64,000 nt of DNA from NCBI GenBank assembly GCA_017934545.1, contig JAGBJI010000006.1, positions 45,926 to 109,925 of the forward strand, written 5' to 3'. This document shows, in pieces, positions 37,251 to 46,181 of this stretch. This stretch comes from Bacteroidales bacterium (GTDB lineage: Bacteria > Bacteroidota > Bacteroidia > Bacteroidales > P3). Positions within the stretch are counted from its first letter, which is position 1. Each line of letters starts with the position of its first letter. The notes below the pieces were generated by a model. That model had not been told where the DNA came from, searched no databases, and saw only the letters and a list, made by a program, of their open reading frames with translations. A program made the position numbers and the translations under genes.

Positions 37251-38122
37251 TTGGTTCTTCCTGTTGACAGTTTGGTGGTAAGGGTTATGCCGAAAAAGTT
37301 GTACCAATCGTTTGTAGTGGGGTTGCCTCTCATTTCGCCTTCTTTGTGATACACTCCCTCAAAACCTTCCAACTCGTTGGTGCGGTCCGAAGCCCTTGCG
37401 GCGTTTTCGTTTACGGCATACATGATGTTGTTTCTGCCCGCATACTCCGAACTTATGTCGTCAATGTAATCGGTGAACGTTTTTCTGAATCCCCATTCTA
37501 TTCCTACGCAAACGTATTGGCTTAACGAAAATTTCATTCCCAACCCGAACGGAATACTTATCTGCCACAGATGGTAATTGCTTTTGTCTGCATAAAAGCC
37601 TTGTCCTTCAGTGTGCATCTGATGCAGTTCCAAGGTAACGGTTTGCCCGTTTTTGTCAACGATTTCCGTTTTGGGATTGAAATGAAACAGAGCCAACCCG
37701 CCGAAAATATAAGGCGTTATCCTGTGTTGCAACGAACCTGTACGGTAATCAAGGAAATTGAACTCAAAAACCGCAGCCAATTCCTGCAATGCAGAATGGA
37801 AGTTTAGGTTTCTGTCGTTTGAAAAGTGTTTGTCATCGCCCGAAAGTTTTGAAAACAAGAGTGAGCCTCTGAAAACCCAACGCGGATTGAAATTGTACCG
37901 TGCAATCAAGCCGCCCATTGCGTGTGCGTTGTAAAAATTGAAGCTGCTTTCGAATTGGTTCCACTCTTTTGAATCGTCGCTTCCGTTGCGGAACATGTTG
38001 TTTATATCCCCTGCATAATTACCAGCTCCCGCCATTATGCCGAATTCCCATGCGTGAAACTGTGCAAAGGCAGTGGCTGCGGACAAAACGAGGATTGATG
38101 TTACAAAAAGTCTTTTTAGCAT
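37235..38122 (-). CDS. PorG-like DUF6089 outer-membrane beta-barrel protein
   Basis: A 295-aa protein with signal peptide (1-20, 'ATAFAQ') and alternating beta-strand pattern. 'WEFGIMAGAGNYAGDIN', 'GGLIARYNFNPRWVFRGSL' and 'IPFGLGMKFSLSQYVCVGIEWGFRKTFTDYIDDIS' match the DUF6089 family, which includes PorG, an outer-membrane part of the T9SS. This fits the T9SS cargo at the start of the window. The family also has paralogues, so PorG identity is likely, not certain. It ends inside the start of the HExxH gene. Confidence 0.78.
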   Translation of the reverse strand: MLKRLFVTSILVLSAATAFAQFHAWEFGIMAGAGNYAGDINNMFRNGSDDSKEWNQFESSFNFYNAHAMGGLIARYNFNPRWVFRGSLLFSKLSGDDKHFSNDRNLNFHSALQELAAVFEFNFLDYRTGSLQHRITPYIFGGLALFHFNPKTEIVDKNGQTVTLELHQMHTEGQGFYADKSNYHLWQISIPFGLGMKFSLSQYVCVGIEWGFRKTFTDYIDDISSEYAGRNNIMYAVNENAARASDRTNELEGFEGVYHKEGEMRGNPTTNDWYNFFGITLTTKLSTGRTKCLKH

Positions 38123-38159
38123 AAAATATCTTTAAAAACCACGGGTTTTAAAATGTTGT

Positions 38160-38654
38160 TTAAAATTTACTGAAATCCAATACGTCCAAATCTTTTATCT
38201 GTTTACCGTCTATCACAAACCGTACCAAAGTGGATTTTTGATGAAATCCTTCTTTGCCGCATGCACCGGGATTGATTACAAGAAAATTGAACTCATCGTC
38301 ATACACAATTTTCAGTATGTGTGAATGACCGCAGATGAACAAATCCGGTTTTTGTTCGCGGAAAACGGGAATCAAATCCTTGTTGTAGTGTTTAGGATAG
38401 CCTCCGATGTGGGTCATCAATATTTTGACTTCCTCTATATCAAAACTTATTAAGCCGTGCAGATTGTTATCCAAATACTTGCCGTCGCAATTGCCGTAGA
38501 CGGCGACGATTTGTTTGAAATTTCTCAACTCTTTCAACACTTCCACCGAACCCAAATCACCTGCGTGCAGAATGATGTCGGCATCATTGAAAAAGGTGTA
38601 TACTTGCTCGGGAACAGACCCGTGCGTATCACTCATTACTCCAATCCGTGTCAT
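38160..38654 (-). CDS. YfcE/MJ0936-family metallophosphoesterase
   Basis: A 164-aa calcineurin-like phosphodiesterase: 'GVMSDTHGS' (D-x-H), 'LHAGDLGS' (G-D), 'VYGNCDG' (G-N-C-D), 'LMTHIGG' and 'FICGHSH' (G-H-x-H) provide the bimetal site. A small soluble enzyme; YfcE-like members hydrolyse phosphodiesters in vitro and the natural substrate is unknown. Confidence 0.92.
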   Translation of the reverse strand: MTRIGVMSDTHGSVPEQVYTFFNDADIILHAGDLGSVEVLKELRNFKQIVAVYGNCDGKYLDNNLHGLISFDIEEVKILMTHIGGYPKHYNKDLIPVFREQKPDLFICGHSHILKIVYDDEFNFLVINPGACGKEGFHQKSTLVRFVIDGKQIKDLDVLDFSKF

Positions 38655-38724
38655 ACCTATTCATCTTTTTTTGTTAATAATATCTGCAACGTAACAAAGC
38701 CTTAACGCATTTAACCGTCGCTTT

Positions 38725-38870
38725 ATTGCTTTTGGTTTCTGCCCTTTGCGAAAGTAATTTCAAAAAAAATAGGTTTTTTGATGCAAAAAAATAGTTTTTT
38801 TTAGTCAAAAAAATAGTTTTTTTCAGCATTACTTTCGCAAGGGGCAAAAATTAAACGCCGTAAGGCATTG
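38725..38870. repeat. Long-arm 22-bp phased array, copy E
   Basis: Units with TAGG, TAG and TAG words spaced 22 bp. Inverted arms GCCCTTTGCGAAAGTAAT (38741 on) and ATTACTTTCGCAAGGGGC (to 38844), with outer flanks resembling ACGGC/GCCGT. It lies in the 313-bp gap between divergent metallophosphoesterase and tsaD genes. Confidence 0.82.
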
Positions 38871-38940
38871 CTATAATTAATAACGGCGGAATTGAAAATA
38901 AATTTTTTGAAACTGTAAATAAATATTAGTTTAAAATGTG

Positions 38941-38948
38941 TAACTTTG
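38941..38948 (+). promoter_or_regulatory. -7 promoter element of tsaD
   Basis: TAACTTTG, 19 bp before the tsaD ATG; -33 not clear. Confidence 0.5.
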
Positions 38949-38967
38949 CATTCTTAAAAGTGAAAAC

Positions 38968-39981
38968 ATGCTGATGAAACAATATATTTTGGCAATAGAA
39001 TCTTCGTGCGATGACACCTCGGCAGCGGTGATGGACACCGATTTTATGTGTTTGAGCAATGTTACGGCTTCGCAACAGGTTCACCAACAGTACGGGGGAG
39101 TGGTGCCGGAGTTGGCTTCAAGAGCCCACCAACAAAACATAATTCCCGTCGTTGACGTGGCGTTGCAAAAAGCGGGCATTACCAAAAAGGATTTGGCTGC
39201 CGTAGCCTTTACACGCGGCCCCGGATTGTTGGGGTCTTTGCTTGTGGGGGTGAGTTTTGCGAAAACCTTTGCCATGGCTTTGGATATACCCGTGATAGAC
39301 GTCAACCATCTTCACGCACATGTACTTGCCCATTTCGTAAAGGACGAAGACAACGCCGAATGTCCGCAGTTTCCGTATCTGTGCCTGTTGGTTTCGGGCG
39401 GCAATACGCAGATAATCAAAGTCAATGATTACAACGATATGGAAATTATCGGCAAAACCATTGACGATGCAGCAGGCGAAACCATTGACAAGGCAGCCAA
39501 AATACTTTCTTTGCCCTATCCGGGCGGTCCGCATATAGACCGTTTGGCCAAGCAGGGCAAACCTTCGTTGCAATTCGCCCGTTCGCATATACAAGGCTAC
39601 GATTACAGTTTCTCGGGTCTGAAAACAAGTATTTTGTATACCCTCAGGGATAAACTGAAAGACGACCCGCAGTACTTGGAACACAACCTTAACGACATTG
39701 CATGCTCGGTTCAAAAAACCGTAGTGGATTCTTTGCTTGACAAATTTGACAAAGCCCTGCGTGATACGGGCATAAAAACCGTGGCTCTTGCGGGGGGAGT
39801 GAGTGCCAACTCGCTTTTGCGGGAAAGGTTCAACGCTTTGGGACAAAAATACGGTTGCCGTGTTTTTATACCGCGTTTTTCTTATACAACGGACAATGCA
39901 GCCATGGTGGCGGCATGCGGAGTGTTTAAATTCAAACACGGTGAGTTTGCACCGTTAAATCTTACCGCTTATGCAAGGTAA
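38968..39981 (+). CDS. tsaD: tRNA N6-adenosine threonylcarbamoyltransferase TsaD
   Basis: A 337-aa ASKHA-fold protein transferring threonylcarbamoyl to A37 of ANN-decoding tRNAs. Visible: 'LAIESSCDDTSAAV' (8-21), metal ligands His114 and His118 in 'NHLHAHVLAH', 'VSGGNTQI' (142-149), 'GGPHIDRLA' and 'LAGGVSANSLLRERF'. Met3 is an alternative start. Its 3' end overlaps aroK by 11 bp, so the two are translationally linked. Confidence 0.96.
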   Translation: MLMKQYILAIESSCDDTSAAVMDTDFMCLSNVTASQQVHQQYGGVVPELASRAHQQNIIPVVDVALQKAGITKKDLAAVAFTRGPGLLGSLLVGVSFAKTFAMALDIPVIDVNHLHAHVLAHFVKDEDNAECPQFPYLCLLVSGGNTQIIKVNDYNDMEIIGKTIDDAAGETIDKAAKILSLPYPGGPHIDRLAKQGKPSLQFARSHIQGYDYSFSGLKTSILYTLRDKLKDDPQYLEHNLNDIACSVQKTVVDSLLDKFDKALRDTGIKTVALAGGVSANSLLRERFNALGQKYGCRVFIPRFSYTTDNAAMVAACGVFKFKHGEFAPLNLTAYAR

Positions 39982-40507
39982 ATATTCAAGGATAGTGATT
40001 GTGGGCTATATGTTCACGGGCAAGACATCAATAGCAAGAAGGACTGCCAAGAAATTGGGAATGCGTTTTTTTGATGTTGATACGGAGGTGGAAACCAAGT
40101 ACCATTACTCCGTTTACGATATTTTTAAGAAATTCGGCGAAAACGTTTTCAGAAAAATGGAACGTCAGATGTTGGAACAACTGTTGCAAACGGATAACGC
40201 AATTATTGCAACGGGCGGCGGAACGCCGTGTTTTGAGGACAACATGCAGTTGATTAAGCAAAAATCGTTTTCAATATATATTGACATGGACCCCAAACAG
40301 ATTATATCCCGCCAAAAAACCTCAAAAGTAAAGCGTCCTTTGCTTGACGGTATGACCCAAGAGGAAAAAGAACGGTTTATGCTCGCACAGATAGAACAAA
40401 GAAAGCCTTTTTACATGCAGGCTGATGCTGTTTTGCCGCACGGCGACGATATATCGGAGAGAATAGTTCAGCTTATAGAACAAGAAAACAAAAGCGGCGT
40501 AAAATAA
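39971..40507 (+). CDS. aroK: Shikimate kinase
   Basis: A 178-aa kinase phosphorylating shikimate in aromatic amino acid synthesis. Walker A 'GYMFTGKTS' (12-20), 'FDVDTEVE' shikimate site, 'RKMERQML' and 'ATGGGTP' glycine loop are all present; the lid region has 'KRPLLDG'. It overlaps tsaD by 11 bp. Its stop codon lies in the loop of the terminator. Confidence 0.94.
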   Translation: MQGKYSRIVIVGYMFTGKTSIARRTAKKLGMRFFDVDTEVETKYHYSVYDIFKKFGENVFRKMERQMLEQLLQTDNAIIATGGGTPCFEDNMQLIKQKSFSIYIDMDPKQIISRQKTSKVKRPLLDGMTQEEKERFMLAQIEQRKPFYMQADAVLPHGDDISERIVQLIEQENKSGVK

Positions 40508-40520
40508 ACGCCGCTTTTTT
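40492..40520 (+). terminator. Terminator overlapping the aroK stop
   Basis: Stem AAGCGGCGT / ACGCCGCTT with the TAA stop in the 7-nt loop, followed by TTTTTT; compact and probably shared with the converging gene. Confidence 0.88.
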
Positions 40521-40525
40521 GTCAT

Positions 40526-41272
40526 TTATTCCACTATATCAAAATTGTCAAACGGAGTTTTCCTTGTAATCAAACTTCTGAATTCCGACACACCGTAGTA
40601 GTTTTTGTCGCTGCCTTGTGAACGCAGAAAGACATAACGGTTCATAAGGAAGTTAAAGAAATATACGGCACTTGTGTGTGCGTTGTTGAACGCCGCAGCA
40701 TACGCATCGTTAGGGTTTATTTCCGTGATTTCGTAGTTTACGTATATGTTTTGCGGGGATTCTTTCTCAAAATAGCCGTCAAAATCAGGGTTTACCTGAA
40801 CGTCGTTGTAGAAAACGAATTGCTCCGTGTCGGTTGCGTTGTTGTACGTCAGCCATGCGTTGAAACGGCATGCAGAAAGTTTTTTGTAAAACGTCATATC
40901 GCCGCCGCCTTCTGACACAACTGAGTCGTAATATTCAAATTCTTCCGCTTCCAATTGCGATATTATCACTGCGGATTCATTTTCCCTGTTTAATTTCGGC
41001 AGACTTGACACCGTTTTAACCTCAAAGCCCAAAAATTCCAACTGCGAAGAAAATTCTTTTATGAATATATCCTTAAGTAAAGAGTCTTCCGCAGCCTGCG
41101 TAAGCACGTTGTCCGTCCGTATAATGTTGTCCGTGGGCAGCAGATATACGGTTTCACGCTTCAAGGCGTCTTTTTGGTTGTTTAAAAATTCGTTTGCATA
41201 CTTTTGACAGTGGGATTGAACGCTTATAGTCATAAAGCAGCACAGTGCCAATAATATTTTGTTTGTTTTCAT
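40526..41272 (-). CDS. Secreted protein of unknown function downstream of topoisomerase IV
   Basis: A 248-aa protein with an N-terminal signal peptide ('MKTNKILLALCCFMTISVQS'). A Cys at position 22 is not in a convincing lipobox. The rest is a soluble, acidic domain ('VIISQLEAEEFEYYDSV', 'FNAWLTYNN', 'YVNYEITEINPNDAYAAAFNNAH') that I do not recognise. It starts 22 bp after the topoisomerase gene, so it is probably on the same transcript. Likely periplasmic or outer-membrane associated. Confidence 0.75.
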   Translation of the reverse strand: MKTNKILLALCCFMTISVQSHCQKYANEFLNNQKDALKRETVYLLPTDNIIRTDNVLTQAAEDSLLKDIFIKEFSSQLEFLGFEVKTVSSLPKLNRENESAVIISQLEAEEFEYYDSVVSEGGGDMTFYKKLSACRFNAWLTYNNATDTEQFVFYNDVQVNPDFDGYFEKESPQNIYVNYEITEINPNDAYAAAFNNAHTSAVYFFNFLMNRYVFLRSQGSDKNYYGVSEFRSLITRKTPFDNFDIVE

Positions 41273-41294
41273 TGCCTTTTAGTTTTTTTTCTTT

Positions 41295-43868
41295 TCACTC
41301 AAACAAAGAACCCTGTACGCCGTTTTCTTCTTCGGGTTGAGCATCAAAAAATTCATCTTGCGTAATGTCGGCCGTATCTTCCTCTTCCGTTACTTCTTCT
41401 TGGTAAGGCAGCGGCGGCAAAACTTTGATTTTTGCTTTTTTGTCCTTGCTTATCTTCTTTCCTTTGGCTTTGTATTTCATCACATCCGCAAGTTCGCTGA
41501 CTTGTTTTTGCTCTCCGTCAATACTGATTACGGGAAGATAATCGGTAAGGCAGAATTTCAATACATTGTTCTGTCCGTTAAGGAAACTTATTCTTTCGTT
41601 TGAAATCATTTCGGGGATAAAACGCTTGATGTAATACGCCTCTGCCTCGCCGTCCCAATAGATTGCGGTTACGGGTTTGTTGTCTTTGAATTTTTCAACC
41701 GTCAATGTATCGTCATCAAAGTGAAGGTTTAAGTCCGGGTCTGTTATTCTGTACGTACCTTTTTGTGTAATTATCAAAATTTTGTCACCGCCTTTGAATT
41801 CTCCGATGAGATTGCCGCGTTCCAAAGTGTTGAGTTGCATTATTGAAGTGTCAAACCAAATCTTTTGGGCCTGCAGTGTGGACACTCCGGCGGTCTTTTT
41901 GCTTACGCGGCGTACGGGATTGGCGTCTACAATGTTGCCGTGGGCGTTGCGGCCTTTGATTGCAAGTTGTGCAAAGTCGAATATAAAACTCAATCTTCTC
42001 ATTCTCGGGCGGGCTTTTAAGAATACGGTGACTTTTTCCGCCTCTCCGTTGGCATTGGCAGAGAAATAAAGCAACGCAGAACCCTTTACACCTTGGGTGA
42101 AATCGTATTCTTTGTCACGGATAACGCCCGTTATGGCACAGCGTTTAGCAAAACATCTGCCGTAAGGGCCGTTGTTGTACATTATATTATATATGGTGCG
42201 TTCGTCGTTGCGTTTGAATACGGCAATATGTATAATGTTTTTGCCCACAAAGTCTTTCTCTGCAATCTTTTTTACAATATAGGTACCGTCTTGGTGAACC
42301 ACTATGATGTCGTCCAGTGTTGAGCAGTCGGCTACATATTCCACGTCATCGCCTTTTAGTTTGTAACCTGCAAAGCCGTCCTTGAAATTGCAATAAAGTT
42401 TTTCCGTTGCGGCTGCGGCTTGCGTTACTTCTATTCTGTGGAAGTTGCGTATCTCTGTTTTGCGGTCTTTTTGTTTGCCGTATTTGTCTTTAAGGTGTTT
42501 GAACCACCGTATGGAATATTCGGTCAGATGTTCCAAATTGTTTTTCACCTCGTCCATGTCGGTTTCTATCGCCTGAAGGTCTTTGTCGGCCTTGTCACTG
42601 TTGTAACGCGATATTCTGTCAATAGGAATTTTCCTTAACCGCTGAATATCTTCCGCAGTTACTTCACGGATAAGGTCTTTTACAAAAGGTTTAAGTCCGT
42701 TGGCGATAGTGGTGTTGATGGATTCGTCGGTTTTGCACGGCTTTATGTCTTCGTAAATTTCATTTTCAATGAATATTCTCTCCAATGAAATCCATTGCCA
42801 TTTGTCTTTCAAATCCTGCAAATCCAATTCCAACTCTTTTTTCAGCAGATTGACCGTGGTGTTTGTGCTTCGGCGTAAGATTTCGCTCACAGGCATAAAG
42901 CAAGGCTTCTGATTGTCAATCACGCACGAGTTGGGAGAGATGCTTTTTTGGCAATCCGTGAAAGCATAGAGTGCGTCTATTGTCTGGTCAACCGAAACGT
43001 CGTTAGGCAGGTGCAGCCTTATCTCCGCCGTTTTGGCTGTATTGTTTTCTATCTTCTTTATTTTCAGTTTGCCAGAGTCGGTTGCTTTGGCTATGGACTC
43101 AATAAGCGAATCGCTTGTAGTGGAATACGGTATTTCGGTTATGACCAACGTGCGTGCGTCCTCACGCTGAATTCTCGCCCTTATCAAAAGTCTGCCTCCG
43201 CGTACGCCGTCGTTGTATTCGTTTACGTCCATAAGACCTCCGGTAGGGAAATCGGGGTAAAGAGTGAACGCTTCGCCCTTCAGAATGGAGATGCTGGCGT
43301 CAAGCAATTCGTTGAAATTGTGCGGCAATATCTCACAGGCCAAACCGACTGCAATACCTTTGGAACCTTGTGCCAAAAGCAACGGAAACTTTATGGGAAG
43401 AGTGTCGGGTTCTTGGTTTCTGCCGTCGTACGATGGGTGGAAAGTGGTGGTGCGGTAGTTGAAAGAAGTTTCCAAAGCGAACTTGCTCAAACGGGCTTCT
43501 ATATAACGGGGAGCGGCTGCAGAGTCGCCCGTGAGTATGTTGCCCCAGTTGCCCTGCGTGTCAATCATCAGCTCTTTTTGTCCCAAACCCGTGATGGCGT
43601 CACCTATTGATGCGTCGCCGTGAGGGTGGTATTTCATGGTGTTACCCACAATGTTCGCCACCTTGTTATATCTGCCGTCGTCAAGTTCGTGCATTGAGTG
43701 CAGTATTCTACGTTGTACGGGTTTCAATCCGTCGTTCAAATGGGGTATAGCCCTTTCCAATATTACGTAAGAAGCATAGTCCAAAAACCAATCTTGATAC
43801 ATGCCTCTTATGCTGGTCATTTGACGCGGTTGATTGTTGTTTTTTTGTTCGGTGTTGTCCTCTCCCAT
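41295..43868 (-). CDS. parC: DNA topoisomerase IV / gyrase-like subunit A
   Basis: An 857-aa type IIA topoisomerase A subunit. The breakage-reunion domain has 'GLKPVQRRIL' (48-57), 'HPHGDASIGDAI' and the catalytic Arg121-Tyr122 in 'AAPRYIEARLS'. A C-terminal beta-pinwheel domain and an acidic tail ('EEVTEEEDTADITQDEF') follow. In Bacteroidota this form is annotated ParC rather than GyrA; the classical gyrA box is not seen, supporting topo IV. No parE is adjacent in the window. Confidence 0.88.
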   Translation of the reverse strand: MGEDNTEQKNNNQPRQMTSIRGMYQDWFLDYASYVILERAIPHLNDGLKPVQRRILHSMHELDDGRYNKVANIVGNTMKYHPHGDASIGDAITGLGQKELMIDTQGNWGNILTGDSAAAPRYIEARLSKFALETSFNYRTTTFHPSYDGRNQEPDTLPIKFPLLLAQGSKGIAVGLACEILPHNFNELLDASISILKGEAFTLYPDFPTGGLMDVNEYNDGVRGGRLLIRARIQREDARTLVITEIPYSTTSDSLIESIAKATDSGKLKIKKIENNTAKTAEIRLHLPNDVSVDQTIDALYAFTDCQKSISPNSCVIDNQKPCFMPVSEILRRSTNTTVNLLKKELELDLQDLKDKWQWISLERIFIENEIYEDIKPCKTDESINTTIANGLKPFVKDLIREVTAEDIQRLRKIPIDRISRYNSDKADKDLQAIETDMDEVKNNLEHLTEYSIRWFKHLKDKYGKQKDRKTEIRNFHRIEVTQAAAATEKLYCNFKDGFAGYKLKGDDVEYVADCSTLDDIIVVHQDGTYIVKKIAEKDFVGKNIIHIAVFKRNDERTIYNIMYNNGPYGRCFAKRCAITGVIRDKEYDFTQGVKGSALLYFSANANGEAEKVTVFLKARPRMRRLSFIFDFAQLAIKGRNAHGNIVDANPVRRVSKKTAGVSTLQAQKIWFDTSIMQLNTLERGNLIGEFKGGDKILIITQKGTYRITDPDLNLHFDDDTLTVEKFKDNKPVTAIYWDGEAEAYYIKRFIPEMISNERISFLNGQNNVLKFCLTDYLPVISIDGEQKQVSELADVMKYKAKGKKISKDKKAKIKVLPPLPYQEEVTEEEDTADITQDEFFDAQPEEENGVQGSLFE

Positions 43869-43929
43869 ATTGCAGTTTGCGTTGATTTTCAGTTAATATA
43901 TAATCTTTTTAAAGCCCTTTTTGGTTTTC

Positions 43930-44090
43930 CCGCCGCTTTTTGCGTTTTCATTTCCGCCCCTTCGCACTTTAGCTTGAAAAAAATCTGATTTTTTGCATGA
44001 AAAAACCTATTTTTTTACTCAAAAAAAACTATTTTTTTTCGGATTAAAACCGCAAAGGGCGGAATTTATTCGCCGTTAGGCGGCGGTTAA
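43930..44090. repeat. Long-arm 22-bp phased array, copy F
   Basis: Three units with TCTGA, CCTA and ACTA words, 22 bp apart. Arms CCGCCCCTTCGC (43954 on) and GCAAAGGGCGG (to 44062) are imperfect inverted repeats; outer flanks CGCCGC / GCGGCG also pair. Between parC and lemA, both on the minus strand. Confidence 0.78.
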
Positions 44091-44124
44091 ATCCGACGGG
44101 GCAAAAATTTTTTCAGCCTTTTTG

Positions 44125-44709
44125 CTATTCAAAACTTACCTGCGGCGCTTTTTCGCTGCCTTTGTCCGCATTGTAATACTCTTTAGCCTTGAAACCGAAT
44201 ATATTGGCAAGAATATTTGTAGGAAATACATTGCGTTTTTGGTTGTATTGCTGCACCGTTTCGGCATATCTTTGGCGTTCTACGGCAATGCGGTTTTCCG
44301 TACCCTCAATCTGCGATTGCAGTTCCAAAAAGTTTTGGTTTGCTTTCAAGTCAGGGTATCTTTCAACGACAATATTCAAATCACGCATTGCGGAAGTCAA
44401 CTGACTTTGTGCCTGTTGGTATTGTGCGGCATTGCTTTCGTCCTTGCTTACTGACGAAGCATTGTTGCGGGCTTCAATAACTTTGGTAAGCGTTTGCTGT
44501 TCGTGTTGTGCATAACCTTTAACCGTTGCCACAAGATTAGGTATCAAATCCATACGGCGTTGGTATTGGCTTTCCACTTTGCTCCATTGCGACGAGCAAC
44601 CTTCGTTCAGTTTGATTAAAGAGTTGTATCCGTTCATCGCCCAGCCCCCTAAAATGACTATAACGGCTATGATAACAATACCGATTGTCAATGTTTTTGA
44701 ATTTTTCAT
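44125..44709 (-). CDS. lemA: LemA family protein
   Basis: A 194-aa protein: one N-terminal membrane helix ('IVIIAVIVILGGWAMNGYNSL'-type), then a long helical coiled domain with 'QWSKVESQYQRRMDLIPNLVATVKGYA' pattern of LemA. Function not established. It follows a TPM-domain gene, a very common pairing. Confidence 0.93.
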   Translation of the reverse strand: MKNSKTLTIGIVIIAVIVILGGWAMNGYNSLIKLNEGCSSQWSKVESQYQRRMDLIPNLVATVKGYAQHEQQTLTKVIEARNNASSVSKDESNAAQYQQAQSQLTSAMRDLNIVVERYPDLKANQNFLELQSQIEGTENRIAVERQRYAETVQQYNQKRNVFPTNILANIFGFKAKEYYNADKGSEKAPQVSFE

Positions 44710-44775
44710 CGTATGTATAAATTTAAATGTTAATATTCCTTAATTAATTGTATGCTTTGCTGTCTGCAACAGTCT

Positions 44776-46053
44776 TTACCAACTGCCGCCTCCGCCGCCT
44801 CCGCCCGAGAATCCGCCTCCGAAACTTCCTCCGGTAAAGCCTCCTCCGAACGAACCGCCCCAACTGCTGCGTCCCGCCGCACCCGCAGCCATTGAACCGG
44901 CGATAAACGGAGCGGAAGACTGCATGCGTTCGTCTTTGTAGTCACGGTGATGACAGTTTTTGCAGCTGTACGTCTTTCTTAATATATTGTGTTGGCTCAA
45001 AATGCCCGTGTGAATCATTTGTTCGGCAATCACGCCGTATGTCTTGGCATGGCAAACGGGACAAACCTCATAAGGCGAATTTTCTTCGTAGCAATAAATC
45101 TCCGTTCTGCCGCATGCAGTGCATAGCCACACATCGTAATCCCTTGAATGCAGCGTTTCTTCCAACTGTTGCGTGTGTGTAAGGAATTCATCTTCCTGTT
45201 TTTCGCTCAAAAGTTTCATTTCGCTGCCGCACGGACAGAATATTTTTTCGTGCCTTATGTTTTTAAGCCTGCGTTTGTAGATGATATAAAACACGGGTAA
45301 GGTAAAAACGGAGAGCAATGCCACTATGCCCACATAGTTTCTGAATGTTTTTCTGTAAGTGTTTACTCTTTTGGAGCGGAACGTATGCTCAATGTATTTT
45401 ATTGAGTTGTTGAGTTGGTAAAACGCAAAAGCAAAGACCAAACATCCCATGATAATATAACAGGCAATCAATCCCTTTGCCATGTTTCTGATTTCTTTGC
45501 CGCCGTTTTCGTTTTTACCGCCGCCGTCGTAATATTTATATATTTGGTTTACGCATTCAACAGTTCCTTGCAGTACTCCTTTGTCCCAATCTCCGTTGAT
45601 GAAGCAGGGTTTCATGGTTTGGTTGAAAATTCTTGTGCTTTTGGCGTCGGTGATTATGTCTTCAATGCCGTAGCCCGTGCGGAAAAAACATTGTCTTGCC
45701 TCCGTAACTACGAGGATTATCAATCCGTTGTCCTTGTCTTTCATTCCCGGGTGCCACAAATCAAACAATTCCATACTCAATTCACGTGCCGAAGTCATCT
45801 TGTCGCCTTTTACCGCCACCACGCTTATTTGGCACGAAGTGGAATCGTACAAGCGGTTGAGCATGCGGTTTAAGGAGTCAACGGTTTGCTGTGTTAGTAT
45901 GTTGTCTTGATTGCTTACCCAAGAAGAAAGTGATTCTGACTTGGGGTTTTGTACTTCATTGGCTTTCATTTGTGCATATACGCCGTTGCAATGCGATGTT
46001 GACACTGCAAGCAAGAGAAACAAAATCCATTTTATGCACAACTGTTTTCCCAT
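44776..46053 (-). CDS. TPM-domain membrane protein with zinc-ribbon insert and Gly-rich tail
   Basis: 425 aa from the ATG at 46053 (the frame is open to a TTG at 46065). Signal peptide to 'GVYAQ'; TPM domain about 45-170 ('LSSWVSNQDNILTQQTVDSLN', 'DNGLIILVVTEARQCFFRTGYGIEDIITD'); two membrane segments (about 195-215 and 240-262); then three CxxC-type pairs ('FCPCG', 'WLCTACG', 'YEVCPVCHA', 'SCKNCH'), and a C-terminal 'GGGFSGGGGGGGSW' tail. TPM proteins are envelope proteins of debated function. The paired-Cys insert is an additional zinc-ribbon-like module. Confidence 0.87.
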   Translation of the reverse strand: MGKQLCIKWILFLLLAVSTSHCNGVYAQMKANEVQNPKSESLSSWVSNQDNILTQQTVDSLNRMLNRLYDSTSCQISVVAVKGDKMTSARELSMELFDLWHPGMKDKDNGLIILVVTEARQCFFRTGYGIEDIITDAKSTRIFNQTMKPCFINGDWDKGVLQGTVECVNQIYKYYDGGGKNENGGKEIRNMAKGLIACYIIMGCLVFAFAFYQLNNSIKYIEHTFRSKRVNTYRKTFRNYVGIVALLSVFTLPVFYIIYKRRLKNIRHEKIFCPCGSEMKLLSEKQEDEFLTHTQQLEETLHSRDYDVWLCTACGRTEIYCYEENSPYEVCPVCHAKTYGVIAEQMIHTGILSQHNILRKTYSCKNCHHRDYKDERMQSSAPFIAGSMAAGAAGRSSWGGSFGGGFTGGSFGGGFSGGGGGGGSW

Positions 46054-46073
46054 ATTACGTATCAATTGACGGA

Positions 46074-46081
46074 CAAAATTA
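46074..46081 (-). promoter_or_regulatory. -7 promoter element of the TPM-lemA operon
   Basis: TAATTTTG on the minus strand, 20 bp before the ATG at 46053; supports that start over the TTG at 46065. Confidence 0.6.
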
Positions 46082-46181
46082 CTTAAATTTTTTTAAATGA
46101 AGAAATACTTCGTTTCAATTCACTGTATAAAATATTGTTTTGCATGTTTTGTGAGTTTAAATCTGTTTTCATTACCGGCAA

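Noticed and set aside
39118-39939. 273-codon frame on the minus strand
   Set aside because: Antisense shadow of tsaD.
42948-43610. 220-codon frame on the plus strand
   Set aside because: Antisense shadow of the topoisomerase IV A gene.
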